This document shows positions 1-7,464 of a stretch of DNA of 29,427 nt, piece by piece. Numbering within the stretch: position 1 is the stretch's first letter; every line of letters begins with the position of its first letter. Source of the stretch: CAYNWT01 sp964450955 (GTDB lineage: Bacteria > Planctomycetota > Planctomycetia > Planctomycetales > Planctomycetaceae); assembly GCA_964450955.1 (NCBI GenBank), contig CAYVFI010000056.1, positions 1 through 29,427 on the forward strand, given 5' to 3'. The position numbers were made by a program, and so were the translations under genes. The notes beneath the pieces are model-generated. The model did no database searches. It was not told where the DNA came from and was given only the letters and a program-made list of their open reading frames with translations.

Positions 1-680
1 CCGGTTCCGGGAGAACCAATCATCATGATGTGATGCGAACCAGCCGCCGCCACGGTGATCGCTCGCTTAGCCGCTTCCTGACCTTTCACATCGACATAGT
101 CAATCGGATACTGACCAAGCTCGGTGCGCGCCTGGTCCCAACTAAACGGGTGCGGTTCGATTGGTAGTTGGCCGCTGTAAAATCCAACCGCTTCGGTTAG
201 CGACGCTACCGGTATGACTTCAAGGCCCTCAACAACCGCCGCTTCTTTCGCGTTGCCGACCGGAACAACAATTCCACGTCGCCCCTCTTCGCGAGCCGCC
301 AGCGCCATCGACAACACACCCTTGATCGGCCGCAGCGAACCTTCCAACGAAAGCTCACCAACAGACGCATACTGCTGCTGAATGTCTGACGCTAACTGGC
401 CGCTGGCCATCAACAGACCCAACCCAATCGGCAGGTCAAACGACGGCGCGTCCTTTGGGAAGTCGGCGGGCGACAGGTTAATGACAATCCGGTCAATCGA
501 TCGCGAGTAGCCACTGTTGACCATCGCGCGTTCGATGCGATGAGTGCTCTCTCGAACCGCCGCTTCTGCCAGCCCCACAAGAATGGTCTTGGGGACTGAA
601 CCGGGCGAAATATCCACCTCAACGTCCACCGACCGCGCATCAATTCCGAAAAGCGAATAGGTAACCAGTCGTGCGAGCAT
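1..680 (-). CDS. YifB/ComM-family Mg-chelatase-like AAA ATPase, N-terminal part (runs off the window)
   Basis: About 226 codons are visible, from the ATG at 680-678 to the window edge. The protein opens with MLARLVTYSLFGIDA and continues with VEVDISPG, VGLAEAAVRES, and NLSPADFPKDAPSFDLPIGL, the usual order for the N-terminal ChlI-type domain (Lon S5-like fold) of YifB/ComM proteins. The last visible residues are IGSPGTG, the start of a Walker A loop, so the ATPase and C-terminal domains lie outside. In proteobacteria ComM is a hexameric helicase that helps branch migration during natural transformation. Whether that role holds in planctomycetes is inference. The start codon fits the family N-terminus; I see no strong Shine-Dalgarno sequence. 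The gene is transcribed leftward and has its own upstream region after the terminator at 819-851. Confidence 0.93.
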   Translation of the reverse strand, partial: MLARLVTYSLFGIDARSVDVEVDISPGSVPKTILVGLAEAAVRESTHRIERAMVNSGYSRSIDRIVINLSPADFPKDAPSFDLPIGLGLLMASGQLASDIQQQYASVGELSLEGSLRPIKGVLSMALAAREEGRRGIVVPVGNAKEAAVVEGLEVIPVASLTEAVGFYSGQLPIEPHPFSWDQARTELGQYPIDYVDVKGQEAAKRAITVAAAGSHHIMMIGSPGT

Positions 681-766
681 CGCGTGAGTTCACTTGGTGA
701 CAAACAGTAGATGACCCATTGTTCAACCGCGCGTGTTGAACCGCAACCTAACGGCCAACAGTCAAC

Positions 767-813
767 AAACCGACCGGTTACCAAACCACAAACCGACCGG
801 CTACCAAACCACA
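767..813. repeat. Tandem duplication of a 23-bp unit
   Basis: Two adjacent 23-bp copies, 768-790 and 791-813, differ by one base (T778 versus C801). Each contains aaccgaccgg followed by taccaaaccaca. They lie between the YifB-type gene and the terminator of the small membrane protein, so they sit in the upstream region of the YifB-type gene. They could be paired regulator sites or a simple slippage product; the sequence does not decide. Confidence 0.7.
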
Positions 814-818
814 AACGC

Positions 819-851
819 AAAAAGCCCGACCTCAGCAAATGAGATCGGGCT
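819..851 (-). terminator. Intrinsic terminator of the 90-aa membrane protein gene
   Basis: On the minus strand a stem AGCCCGA-x-CTCA pairs with TGAG-x-TCGGGCT around a five-base loop (arms 823-834 and 840-851, one mismatch), followed by five T residues (819-823) and a further T-rich stretch. It lies about 40 bases past the stop codon at 892-894. Confidence 0.85.
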
Positions 852-891
852 CTTGTTTCGATAGGCGAGCTGCAAAGCTCAAACCCGTAAC

Positions 892-1164
892 TTACGAAGC
901 GATCGCGACGTCGCTTTCCTTCGTCTGAGTACTCTCACTGGATGGCTTTGAAAGCATCGGTGACGGGCCACCTGTCACAGCTTTGCTGGTGTGTTCTTTC
1001 TCAGTCTTCCACATTCCAAAAGCAAACAGTCCGGTTGTGACCAGATGCAGGACAACGTAGCCAATCATCGCCGGGCCATGCAGCGCGACCACAGTTGCCA
1101 GCCAAACGGCCAACAGCGTTGGAATCAGAATCGAAAGTCTTGGAATGATGCTCTTGGACGACAT
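892..1164 (-). CDS. Small two-helix membrane protein of unknown function
   Basis: A 90-aa protein from the ATG at 1164-1162. Two hydrophobic segments, about residues 7-28 and 32-52, are separated by a short HGP turn, followed by a polar Ser/Thr/Lys-rich tail of about 38 residues. An AGAAGG motif lies 11 bases upstream of this ATG. An in-frame TTG ten codons further up (1194) would add MASSEKASET, but the ATG is more likely. An intrinsic terminator follows at once, so this is probably a single-gene unit. I do not recognise the family. The layout, a helical hairpin with a soluble tail, would suit a small membrane-associated accessory subunit, but that is a guess. Confidence 0.7.
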   Translation of the reverse strand: MSSKSIIPRLSILIPTLLAVWLATVVALHGPAMIGYVVLHLVTTGLFAFGMWKTEKEHTSKAVTGGPSPMLSKPSSESTQTKESDVAIAS

Positions 1165-1562
1165 GGTTTCAGAAGCCTTCTCTGACGAAGCCAAATGGTT
1201 TCAGTGGGGTAAGCTTAGGTCACGGGTTGGCTTCAATGCCACCACAAACTCCCCGTCACTAAGCCTAATTACCCAAAGATTGTCTCTTTGCAGTAACCTC
1301 GACATTTGAGGGAATTTCCGAGCACCAAAACCGTCAGTGTTCGAGCAACCGCGGCGAATCCGCAGATGGTGTTCGAACCGGTTTCTCCAACACACCTCCT
1401 AATTCGCGAGTTATAGGGATCGTGCAGTTTCCATAAAAGCGAAGACCGGATTTTGGATGGTTCAAAAAACGGGCCTTTGTAAGCTCTTTCGCTCTGGAAC
1501 AAATGAGCAAAAAGCGTCAGATTGAACTACGGAATCCGTCTGGCTTAATGGAGGGTTAGCTC
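1165..1562. other. Intergenic region between divergent genes (398 bp)
   Basis: This region must carry the promoters of the 90-aa membrane protein (leftward) and of the large exported protein (rightward). Two short leftward reading frames here (1201-1395 and 1269-1502) lack a properly spaced ribosome binding site and any recognisable motif. The element gtgttcga occurs twice (1337-1344 and 1372-1379), about 35 bases apart. I see no convincing -35/-10 pair, tRNA or hairpin. The only firm signal is the GGAGGG ribosome binding site at 1550-1555 for the gene at 1563. Confidence 0.6.
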
Positions 1563-4313
1563 ATGTTTTCTAATCTCATTCTGAGGTCGCTTCGTCCACG
1601 CCATTCGGCCGCCAGGAAGCGAAAGCGCACCGTGCCGGTTTCTGCCCCTGTCGATGTCCTGGAAGAACGCAAACTGCTGACGATCACATTCAACTTTGAT
1701 TACAGCCTCGACACAAACAACTTTTTCAACACCGCTGCCAGAAGAAACGCGCTGGAACGCGCCGGCGATCTGATTACGTCACACCTGGGTGATTCGCTGG
1801 ATGCAATTGTTCCCGACGCAAGCAACAGCTGGACTGCCAACTTCACACACCCCGGTACAGGCAGGCCGACGACCCGGTCCAATCTTAATATCGGCACCGA
1901 CGAGTATCTCATTTACGTTGGAGGCAGAGATCTGGGGGACACACTTGGCCGCGGCGGCTTTGGTGGTTTCAACTGGAATGGAAGCCGCGAGTTTGGCGAC
2001 ACGGTCACGAACCGAGGCCAGGCATCTGACGGAACCGACTTCGCCAGGTGGGGCGGAACTCTGGCATTCAACGACGAACAAGACTGGCATTTTGGAGAGA
2101 CAGTCGAGGGCCTGGATTCGGATGAGTTCGATTTCCTTACCGTTGCAATGCACGAATTGTTTCACGCCATCGGATTCGCGACCGGACATCCATCGTACGA
2201 CCAGTTTGTCAGCGGCGCCAGTTTCACTGGCCCAAGGTCTGTCGCGGAATTCGATGGGTCAGGAAATGTTCCGCTTAGCGCAGACCGAGCGCACTGGGCG
2301 ACTAACACGTTGGATTCAGGTCAACGGACGCTAATCGATCCGTCAATCAGTAGCGGTATTCGCGAACTACCCACATTTCTCGATTGGGCCGGTCTCGACG
2401 ACATCGGCTGGGATGTCACTCGCCCTGTCAACGATTACGGTGACGCGCCGGCCAACAGATACCCAACTAACCGCGCACAAAACGGAGCGCGACACGACAC
2501 GAGACCTGGGTTATTCCTGGGCGTCTATGGCGACGGCGAAAACAACGGTCAAACCTCTGATGACAGCGATGGCTACGACGACGAAGACGGTGTCCGATTC
2601 CTTGACACACTGTTCTCTGCCGACGATGCGCGAGTCGACGTCACTGCGAACCGTGAGGGCGTCATCAACGCCTGGCTGGACTTAAACCTCGACGGAGACT
2701 GGACGGACCCTGGCGAACACATTTTGGACAACGTGGATGTATCGGCCGGAACAAACCGCCTCACATTCGACATCCCGGCCGGTGCCAGAAGCGGCATCAG
2801 TTATGCAAGGTTCCGATTGAACTCAACCGGTAACCTGGAATCCACAGGGGCAGCATCGGATGGCGAGGTAGAAGACTACGAAGTCCAGATCGTGGACGGC
2901 GTTCTGGCAATCGACGATACAGCATCAGTTGCGACCGGTGGTTCAACCAATATTGATGTCGTCGCCAACGACATCCCCTCCACGCGCGCGGAGGTTGTTA
3001 GTTTTACCGATCCATCCAGGGGCGTTGTCACTCAAAACGCCAATGGAACCGTTCGGTTTACCGCCAATCCCGGCGAATCCGGCACGACAACGTTTGATTA
3101 CACGGTTGGGCTGACGCAAACCAAGCTCAGCGGCAACGGCGCAGCCGATCAATCGGGTCGAGCAACCGTGACGTTTGAAGACACACTTATCGTCGCGGCC
3201 CCGCTGGACACAACAGCCGCCGGTGCGTCCACAGGATCTGTTCGCGTCTACCGCCGAAACGGTCTGGACTGGGACCTGGTTCAAACCATCACCGCGACCG
3301 ACGAAGAAGCTGGCGACCGGTTCGGCTTTTCGGTTGCCCTGGACAATGACACATTGGTCATCGGATCGCGCAGTGACGATGACGATGGGCTGAACTCCGG
3401 ATCGGTTTACGTTTACAAACGAGCCGACGCGACCAGCGACTTCACGTTCTCTCAAAAACTTCGAGCAAGTACTGGTCGTGCCCGAGACCAGTTTGGCTTC
3501 GCCGTCGATATCGAAGACAACTTCATCGTTGTCGGTGTCAGGCAGGATGACGAGAACGGAACGAACTCGGGGTCTGCTGAGTTCTTCGTCCGCCCGGACG
3601 CCGACTCAGACTTCCGATTCGGATCACAAATTCTGCCCGACACGGTCGTCCGAGGCGACCAGTTTGGCAACGCCGTTAAGCTGGACGGAAACCGATTGTT
3701 TGTGGGCGCGCGTCGAGACAACAACTTCAGAACCAATGCCGGTGCCGTCTACGTATTCGAACGCAGCGGCGACGACTGGAACGTGGTCCAACAAATTTTG
3801 CCATCCAAGCCGGAAGACAACGGCTATTTTGGGTTCTCAATCGACGTCAACGGCGATCGCCTGGTTGTTGGTCAGCCTGCCCGAGAACGACAGAGTCGCA
3901 CCGGTCGCGTGTTTATTCACGAACGTAACGAAGGCGGCACAAACAACTGGGGAGTCACCGAACGCATCGATCCGGAAAACGCCAATGGAGCCAACATTTT
4001 TGGTTTCTCGGTTTCCTTCAGCGGAGACAGAATCGCCGTCGGCGCGCCGCGGATGGCCAATGGTTCGGTTGTCGGTGGCGATGTCCGCATCTTCGCACGC
4101 AACCAAGGCGGCACTAACAACTGGGGCCGCACCCACTTGTTCCATGCCGACGACCAGTCCGGCGGTGACGAGTTCGGGTTCTCCACGGTCATCGACGGTG
4201 ATCGACTATTCGTCGGAGCTCCATTCGAAGACGCTGCCGGAGGCAATTCCGGTTCGCTATACTTCGAAGACCTCCGCGTCGATATCGGCCGAGTCACTAT
4301 CGACATCGGCTAG
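1563..4313 (+). CDS. Exported LEPR-XLL-like / metzincin-like / GEVED / FG-GAP repeat protein
   Basis: A 916-aa protein with GGAGGG seven bases before the ATG. Residues 1-40 are basic and end in LEERKLLT, a variant of the LEPR-XLL N-terminus of planctomycete exported proteins. Residues 45-290 look like a metzincin-type metalloprotease: HELFHAIGFATGH at 197-209 gives HExxHxxG, but the third His falls two residues later than in the canonical HExxHxxGxxH. Residues 291-441 form a GEVED domain, from DYGDAP to DGEVEDY. About 448-516 resembles a cadherin-like or VCBS segment (DDTASV, VVANDI, FDYTVG). From about 517 seven FG-GAP-like repeats follow (FGFSV.. then LVVG.), enough for one seven-bladed propeller. 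No classical hydrophobic signal peptide or C-terminal anchor is visible. The substrate is unknown; a cell-surface or secreted protease is likely. Confidence 0.88.
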   Translation: MFSNLILRSLRPRHSAARKRKRTVPVSAPVDVLEERKLLTITFNFDYSLDTNNFFNTAARRNALERAGDLITSHLGDSLDAIVPDASNSWTANFTHPGTGRPTTRSNLNIGTDEYLIYVGGRDLGDTLGRGGFGGFNWNGSREFGDTVTNRGQASDGTDFARWGGTLAFNDEQDWHFGETVEGLDSDEFDFLTVAMHELFHAIGFATGHPSYDQFVSGASFTGPRSVAEFDGSGNVPLSADRAHWATNTLDSGQRTLIDPSISSGIRELPTFLDWAGLDDIGWDVTRPVNDYGDAPANRYPTNRAQNGARHDTRPGLFLGVYGDGENNGQTSDDSDGYDDEDGVRFLDTLFSADDARVDVTANREGVINAWLDLNLDGDWTDPGEHILDNVDVSAGTNRLTFDIPAGARSGISYARFRLNSTGNLESTGAASDGEVEDYEVQIVDGVLAIDDTASVATGGSTNIDVVANDIPSTRAEVVSFTDPSRGVVTQNANGTVRFTANPGESGTTTFDYTVGLTQTKLSGNGAADQSGRATVTFEDTLIVAAPLDTTAAGASTGSVRVYRRNGLDWDLVQTITATDEEAGDRFGFSVALDNDTLVIGSRSDDDDGLNSGSVYVYKRADATSDFTFSQKLRASTGRARDQFGFAVDIEDNFIVVGVRQDDENGTNSGSAEFFVRPDADSDFRFGSQILPDTVVRGDQFGNAVKLDGNRLFVGARRDNNFRTNAGAVYVFERSGDDWNVVQQILPSKPEDNGYFGFSIDVNGDRLVVGQPARERQSRTGRVFIHERNEGGTNNWGVTERIDPENANGANIFGFSVSFSGDRIAVGAPRMANGSVVGGDVRIFARNQGGTNNWGRTHLFHADDQSGGDEFGFSTVIDGDRLFVGAPFEDAAGGNSGSLYFEDLRVDIGRVTIDIG

Positions 4314-4844
4314 CTGGAATCGGTGGCTTTAAGAGGTACTGGCCGCATTCAAACTGAAACGACATCAGATCCGGCGCAGCGCGCAAGCGGTTGTACTATC
4401 TGGTATTCCGTCAGGGATTCTCGCCAGGATCCTGCCGCTTCCGGCGAACTCCTTGCGTCCGCTTCCTGCATCGAGAACACATGAAACCAGGCTGGTGGCC
4501 GTCACTTTCAAGAACGCTCCCACGCTGGACTACTGCTGGCGAACCCGGCGACCGCACGCCGACCATCTAACTGAGTCTCGCTGTCACCTCTCCCGCTTGC
4601 GGGAGAGGTCGCGGTCTCAGCCGCGGGAGAGGGCTTAGCCGGGACACCGGACGATCGCTCGCTATCGCTTTGATTGCTCGAACCTGCGCGGTCCCCTCTC
4701 CCGGGCCTGAGAGCCCGACCTCTCCCCTAAAGAGGGGCGAGGTGACTTCTGCGAACGGGTACTCCAACGCCCTACCGAACCATTGGTGGCGAGTCGGCCC
4801 GGTCCATGCCATACTGGGCGGCACCGCACAGCAAGGTTCTTCCA
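4314..4844. other. Intergenic region carrying a structured repeat (531 bp)
   Basis: No gene is supported here. Short reading frames on both strands (4453-4638, 4567-4824, 4662-4862, 4670-4852) run through inverted-repeat DNA and have no homology I can recognise. The left half (4314-4582) shows no clear structure. The right half holds the 164-bp repeat described separately. A promoter for the PSP1 gene should lie between 4747 and 4830 but no clear hexamers are seen. Confidence 0.6.
4583..4746. repeat. MITE-like / REP-like element with long imperfect inverted arms
   Basis: The outer ends are perfect inverted 8-mers, GTCACCTC at 4583-4590 and GAGGTGAC at 4739-4746. The similarity continues inward for about 55 bases per arm: the left arm 4583-4637 and the reverse complement of the right arm, about 4690-4746, share GAGAGGTCG, then a TCTCAG core, then CGGGAGAGGG. 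Each arm also folds on itself: CCTCTCCCGC pairs with GCGGGAGAGG (4587-4608) on the left, and a 9-bp stem with one mismatch lies at 4719-4742 on the right. Between the arms are about 50 bases without coding potential. No target-site duplication was confirmed. Similar CTCTCCCGC/GCGGGAGAG repeats are common between genes in many bacteria. Confidence 0.65.
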
Positions 4845-5339
4845 GTGATTAAACAGGCTCAACCAAAAACCAATCTCGTCCGCTACGGACGCGTTCCCGA
4901 AGTCGCGCGATTTGATTTGGCTGACTCAGCTTCAATCGAACGTGGTGATGCGGTCGTTGTTGAAACGCACCGTGGTTTGATGTTGGGCGAGTTCCTGGAA
5001 GTTGTTCCTGTTGGGAGCACTGAGGGCGAACGGTCGACACTGGTGCGAAAAGCAACGGCCGAAGACTTGCAGCAACATTCCTCGCACCGCGAAAAGTGTG
5101 AAACAGAATTCCAGACCTGGTGCGAACGCATTGAGAAGTGGGATCTTGACCTGCAGCTCATCGACCTGGAATGGACGCTGAATGGCGAGAAGCTAATCTT
5201 TTACGTCCTAAACGAACGCGGCCCGGACTGCACAAAGTTGGCTCTGCAGGCAGCCGCCGGCGGTTTCGGGATCATCGAAGTGCAGCCCATCGACGGCAAC
5301 GGTATCGTCGAACTGCCCAACGCGGCCGGCGGCGGTTGA
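4845..5339 (+). CDS. PSP1-domain protein (YaaT-like), C-terminal tail cut by an in-frame TGA
   Basis: A protein of about 164 aa. NLVRYGRVPEVARFD followed by GDAVVVETHRGLMLGEFLE, and later LEWTLNGEKLIFYVLNE, match the PSP1 C-terminal domain found in Bacillus YaaT. In Bacillus this family supports a Y-complex acting on RNase Y and sporulation. The role here is unknown. I prefer the GTG at 4845, which has AAGG eight bases upstream; an ATG at 4806 would add 13 residues but has no ribosome binding site. The frame stops at TGA (5337-5339) after PNAAGGG, yet remains open for ten more codons reading GSGGGGCGCS to a TAA at 5370-5372. The TGA therefore interrupts a Gly/Cys-rich tail and may replace a Cys codon. 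Confidence 0.8.
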   Translation: MIKQAQPKTNLVRYGRVPEVARFDLADSASIERGDAVVVETHRGLMLGEFLEVVPVGSTEGERSTLVRKATAEDLQQHSSHREKCETEFQTWCERIEKWDLDLQLIDLEWTLNGEKLIFYVLNERGPDCTKLALQAAAGGFGIIEVQPIDGNGIVELPNAAGGG

Positions 5340-5372
5340 GGCTCTGGTGGAGGCGGCTGCGGTTGCAGCTAA
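5337..5372 (+). other. Likely original 3' end of the PSP1 gene beyond the in-frame TGA
   Basis: Downstream of TGA 5337-5339 the same frame encodes GSGGGGCGCS and then TAA. The composition matches the residues just before the TGA (AAGGG). One base change, TGA to TGC or TGT, would restore a continuous GGGCGSGGGGCGCS tail. A small hairpin GCTGC-GGTT-GCAGC lies at 5356-5369, with its loop 21 bases after the TGA. Confidence 0.55.
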
Positions 5373-5411
5373 TTGACCCACTCGAAGCCCATGATGCTCT
5401 GCGGACTATCG

Positions 5412-5429
5412 CGGTTCGGTACCGAACCG
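5412..5429. promoter_or_regulatory. 18-bp perfect palindrome upstream of the helical-repeat protein gene
   Basis: CGGTTCGGTACCGAACCG is an exact palindrome whose right edge is 22 bases before the ATG at 5452. It could be an operator for a dimeric repressor. As RNA it would form a 7-bp stem with a GTAC loop in the leader. No T-run follows, so a terminator for the PSP1 gene is less likely. Confidence 0.5.
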
Positions 5430-5451
5430 GTTCCCCTTGTGAGACAGACGA

Positions 5452-6603
5452 ATGTCAGACAACGCATTCTCCGAATTCGATTCCATCGCCGGCGACAGCA
5501 ACGCGGTGCTGGAAAAGCTGATCCAGCATCTGACCGACCAGAAAGAATACCACCGACTGTTCGACGCCATCCTGATGCGGAAGAAGCACGAACTTGGCGT
5601 TTCCTTAGGGCGGCCCGGCGGCATTGAAGACGTTCCTCAACAGCATCGCGAAGCCGTCGAACAAACCTACATCGACGCCGCGCGAACTGTAGGCAAGTTG
5701 CTGCTGGATGAAGGCAAGATCGGTGAGGCGTGGGTGTACCTGCGGACGATTCGAGAACCAGAACTCATCCGCAAAGCGATCGAAGAACTACCGATCGACA
5801 CCGACAACTACGAAGAAACCGAAGCGCTGATCAACGTCGCTCTGTACGAAGGCGCGCATCCGGTGAAAGGGTTGGAACTGCTGCTGAAGACGCACGGGAC
5901 CTGCAATACGGTGACGGCCACCGATCAGCATTTGGTCAACATGAACGACAAAGACCGTCAACAGGTCGCGGCCATGTTGGTGACAACCCTTTACGAAGAT
6001 CTGCGTAGCAGCGTGCTGGCCGATGTTCGCCGCCGTGTGCCGACAGAAGAAGCGGACAAGTCGCTGAAGGAACTCATCGCGGGTCGCGAGTGGTTGTACG
6101 AGGAAGGCAACTATCATATTGATGTTTCTCACTTGAACGCCGTCGTGCGGTTCTCACGAGCGCTCGACGATTCATGTCCGGAATTGAAACTCGCCATCGA
6201 ACTGGCTGAGTACGGTCGTGGTCTAAACGAACAACTTCAGTATCCGGCCGAACCTCCGTTCGATCAGTTTTATGAAGCTCATGTGAACTATCTGCGGGCA
6301 CTGGCCGGAGCCAACGCGGACAAGTCGCTGGCCTGGTTCCGCAAGCGATTGGCAGCAGCCGAAGATGCGCAGGACCAGCAAATGACGGCATACGTCCTGG
6401 TCGATTTACTGCGGCGAATCGACAAGCTGGACGACGCGGTGCACTTTGCGGCCGAACACTTGCAGGATCTTGATGATCCGCAGGGCTTTTCGTTCGCCGC
6501 GCTGTGTCACGAAGCGGGCGCGTTTGGAAAGCTTAGGGAGTCCGCGCAGAAGAAATCTGATGCAGTCGCTTACGTTTCCGCGTTGCTTGCCGAAAAATCA
6601 TGA
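5452..6603 (+). CDS. Cytoplasmic helical-repeat protein, family not recognised
   Basis: A 383-aa protein, acidic and almost entirely predicted helical, with no signal peptide or membrane segment. Recurrent helix pairs such as EAWVYLRTIREPELIRKAIEE, ALINVALYEGAHPVKGLELL, and YVLVDLLRRIDKLDDAVHFAAEHL suggest a TPR-like or alpha-solenoid scaffold, but I cannot name a family. The N-terminus (MSDNAFSEFDSIAGD) is polar. The ribosome binding site is weak. Its TGA (6601-6603) overlaps the ATG of the methyltransferase (6600-6602), so the two are probably translationally coupled and may act together, for example as a methyltransferase with a substrate-presenting partner. That link is inference. Confidence 0.8.
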   Translation: MSDNAFSEFDSIAGDSNAVLEKLIQHLTDQKEYHRLFDAILMRKKHELGVSLGRPGGIEDVPQQHREAVEQTYIDAARTVGKLLLDEGKIGEAWVYLRTIREPELIRKAIEELPIDTDNYEETEALINVALYEGAHPVKGLELLLKTHGTCNTVTATDQHLVNMNDKDRQQVAAMLVTTLYEDLRSSVLADVRRRVPTEEADKSLKELIAGREWLYEEGNYHIDVSHLNAVVRFSRALDDSCPELKLAIELAEYGRGLNEQLQYPAEPPFDQFYEAHVNYLRALAGANADKSLAWFRKRLAAAEDAQDQQMTAYVLVDLLRRIDKLDDAVHFAAEHLQDLDDPQGFSFAALCHEAGAFGKLRESAQKKSDAVAYVSALLAEKS

Positions 6604-7400
6604 GCTCTCATCTCGACCGCAACCGCGCGGCCTGGAACCGGCTGGCTGACAAACGTAGTCGGTTTGCAACTGTGGCGACCGATAAAGAAATCGCCGAACC
6701 GCTGAAGACTTTGGATTCGCGCGGATGGTTGCCGAGTTCTGTTGCGGGCATGGACGTGTTGTGTCTGGCGTCCGGAGGCGGCTGGCAGTCGATCCTCTAC
6801 GCTGCCGCCGGCGCGAATGTGACGGTGGTCGATTTAAGCCCATCGATGTTGGCTTTGGATCGTCGTGAAGCCGATCGGCGTGGTCTTTCGGTTCAAATTG
6901 TCGAAGCGTCAATGGACGACCTTTCGGTGTTTGAAGAACGGTCGTTCGACCTGGTTCATCAGCCGGTCAGCACCTGCTACGTGCCGAAAATTGAAGACGT
7001 GTATCGAGAGATCGCCCGCGTCCTGCGCGACGGTGGCTTGTATATCAGCCAGCACAAACAGCCGGCCAGTTTACAGATTACTCATCGAACCGAACGCCAG
7101 CGGTTCGTCATCGGCATCGAATACTACCGCGACGGACCCCTGCCGCAGACTGACGACGTGAGCTACCGCGAGCCCGGCGCGACGGAGTATTTGCATCGAA
7201 CCGAACAGATTGTCGGCGGGCTTTGCCGGGCGGGCTTTGTGATCGAAGATCTCATCGAACCATACCGCGCCGATCCGAAAGCTTCCGTCACGCAATTCGG
7301 CTACCGCGGTCGGTTCACTCCGCCGTACGTTCGCATGAAAGCCCGCCGACGATCGCGGGGCGATTCACCCGGTAACAAACCGCAGTTGTGGACGCCGTAG
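6600..7400 (+). CDS. Class I SAM-dependent methyltransferase
   Basis: A 266-aa protein with a Rossmann methyltransferase core. Motif I is MDVLCLASGGGWQS (51-64), a glycine-rich SAM loop that differs from the common DxGxGxG. NVTVVDLSPSMLALDRRE (73-90) carries the acidic residue that normally holds the SAM ribose. SFDLVHQPVSTCYVPKIEDVYREI and RVLRDGGLYISQHKQP are motif IV and the strand after it. The last 25 residues are basic. The start overlaps the stop of the preceding gene (ATGA). The methyl acceptor cannot be told; UbiE-like small-molecule methylation is typical of the fold. The next gene begins 64 bases downstream on the same strand. Confidence 0.88.
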   Translation: MSSHLDRNRAAWNRLADKRSRFATVATDKEIAEPLKTLDSRGWLPSSVAGMDVLCLASGGGWQSILYAAAGANVTVVDLSPSMLALDRREADRRGLSVQIVEASMDDLSVFEERSFDLVHQPVSTCYVPKIEDVYREIARVLRDGGLYISQHKQPASLQITHRTERQRFVIGIEYYRDGPLPQTDDVSYREPGATEYLHRTEQIVGGLCRAGFVIEDLIEPYRADPKASVTQFGYRGRFTPPYVRMKARRRSRGDSPGNKPQLWTP

Positions 7401-7464
7401 CCGGCTTTGGTTCTGGAACTCGTGTGCGCCCGATACAATTGACGCGCCCGAACCGGAACGCCGC

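Noticed and set aside
1201..1502. Two overlapping leftward small reading frames
   Set aside because: No motif, no properly spaced ribosome binding site (AGGAG directly abuts the GTG of one), and they overlap each other in different frames.
1522..1550. TTGAAC and TTAATG 17 bases apart as a promoter for the exported protein
   Set aside because: The -10 match is poor and would leave no room for a leader containing the GGAGGG site.
4453..4862. Several short reading frames on both strands
   Set aside because: They run through inverted-repeat DNA, and their translations look like translated hairpins.
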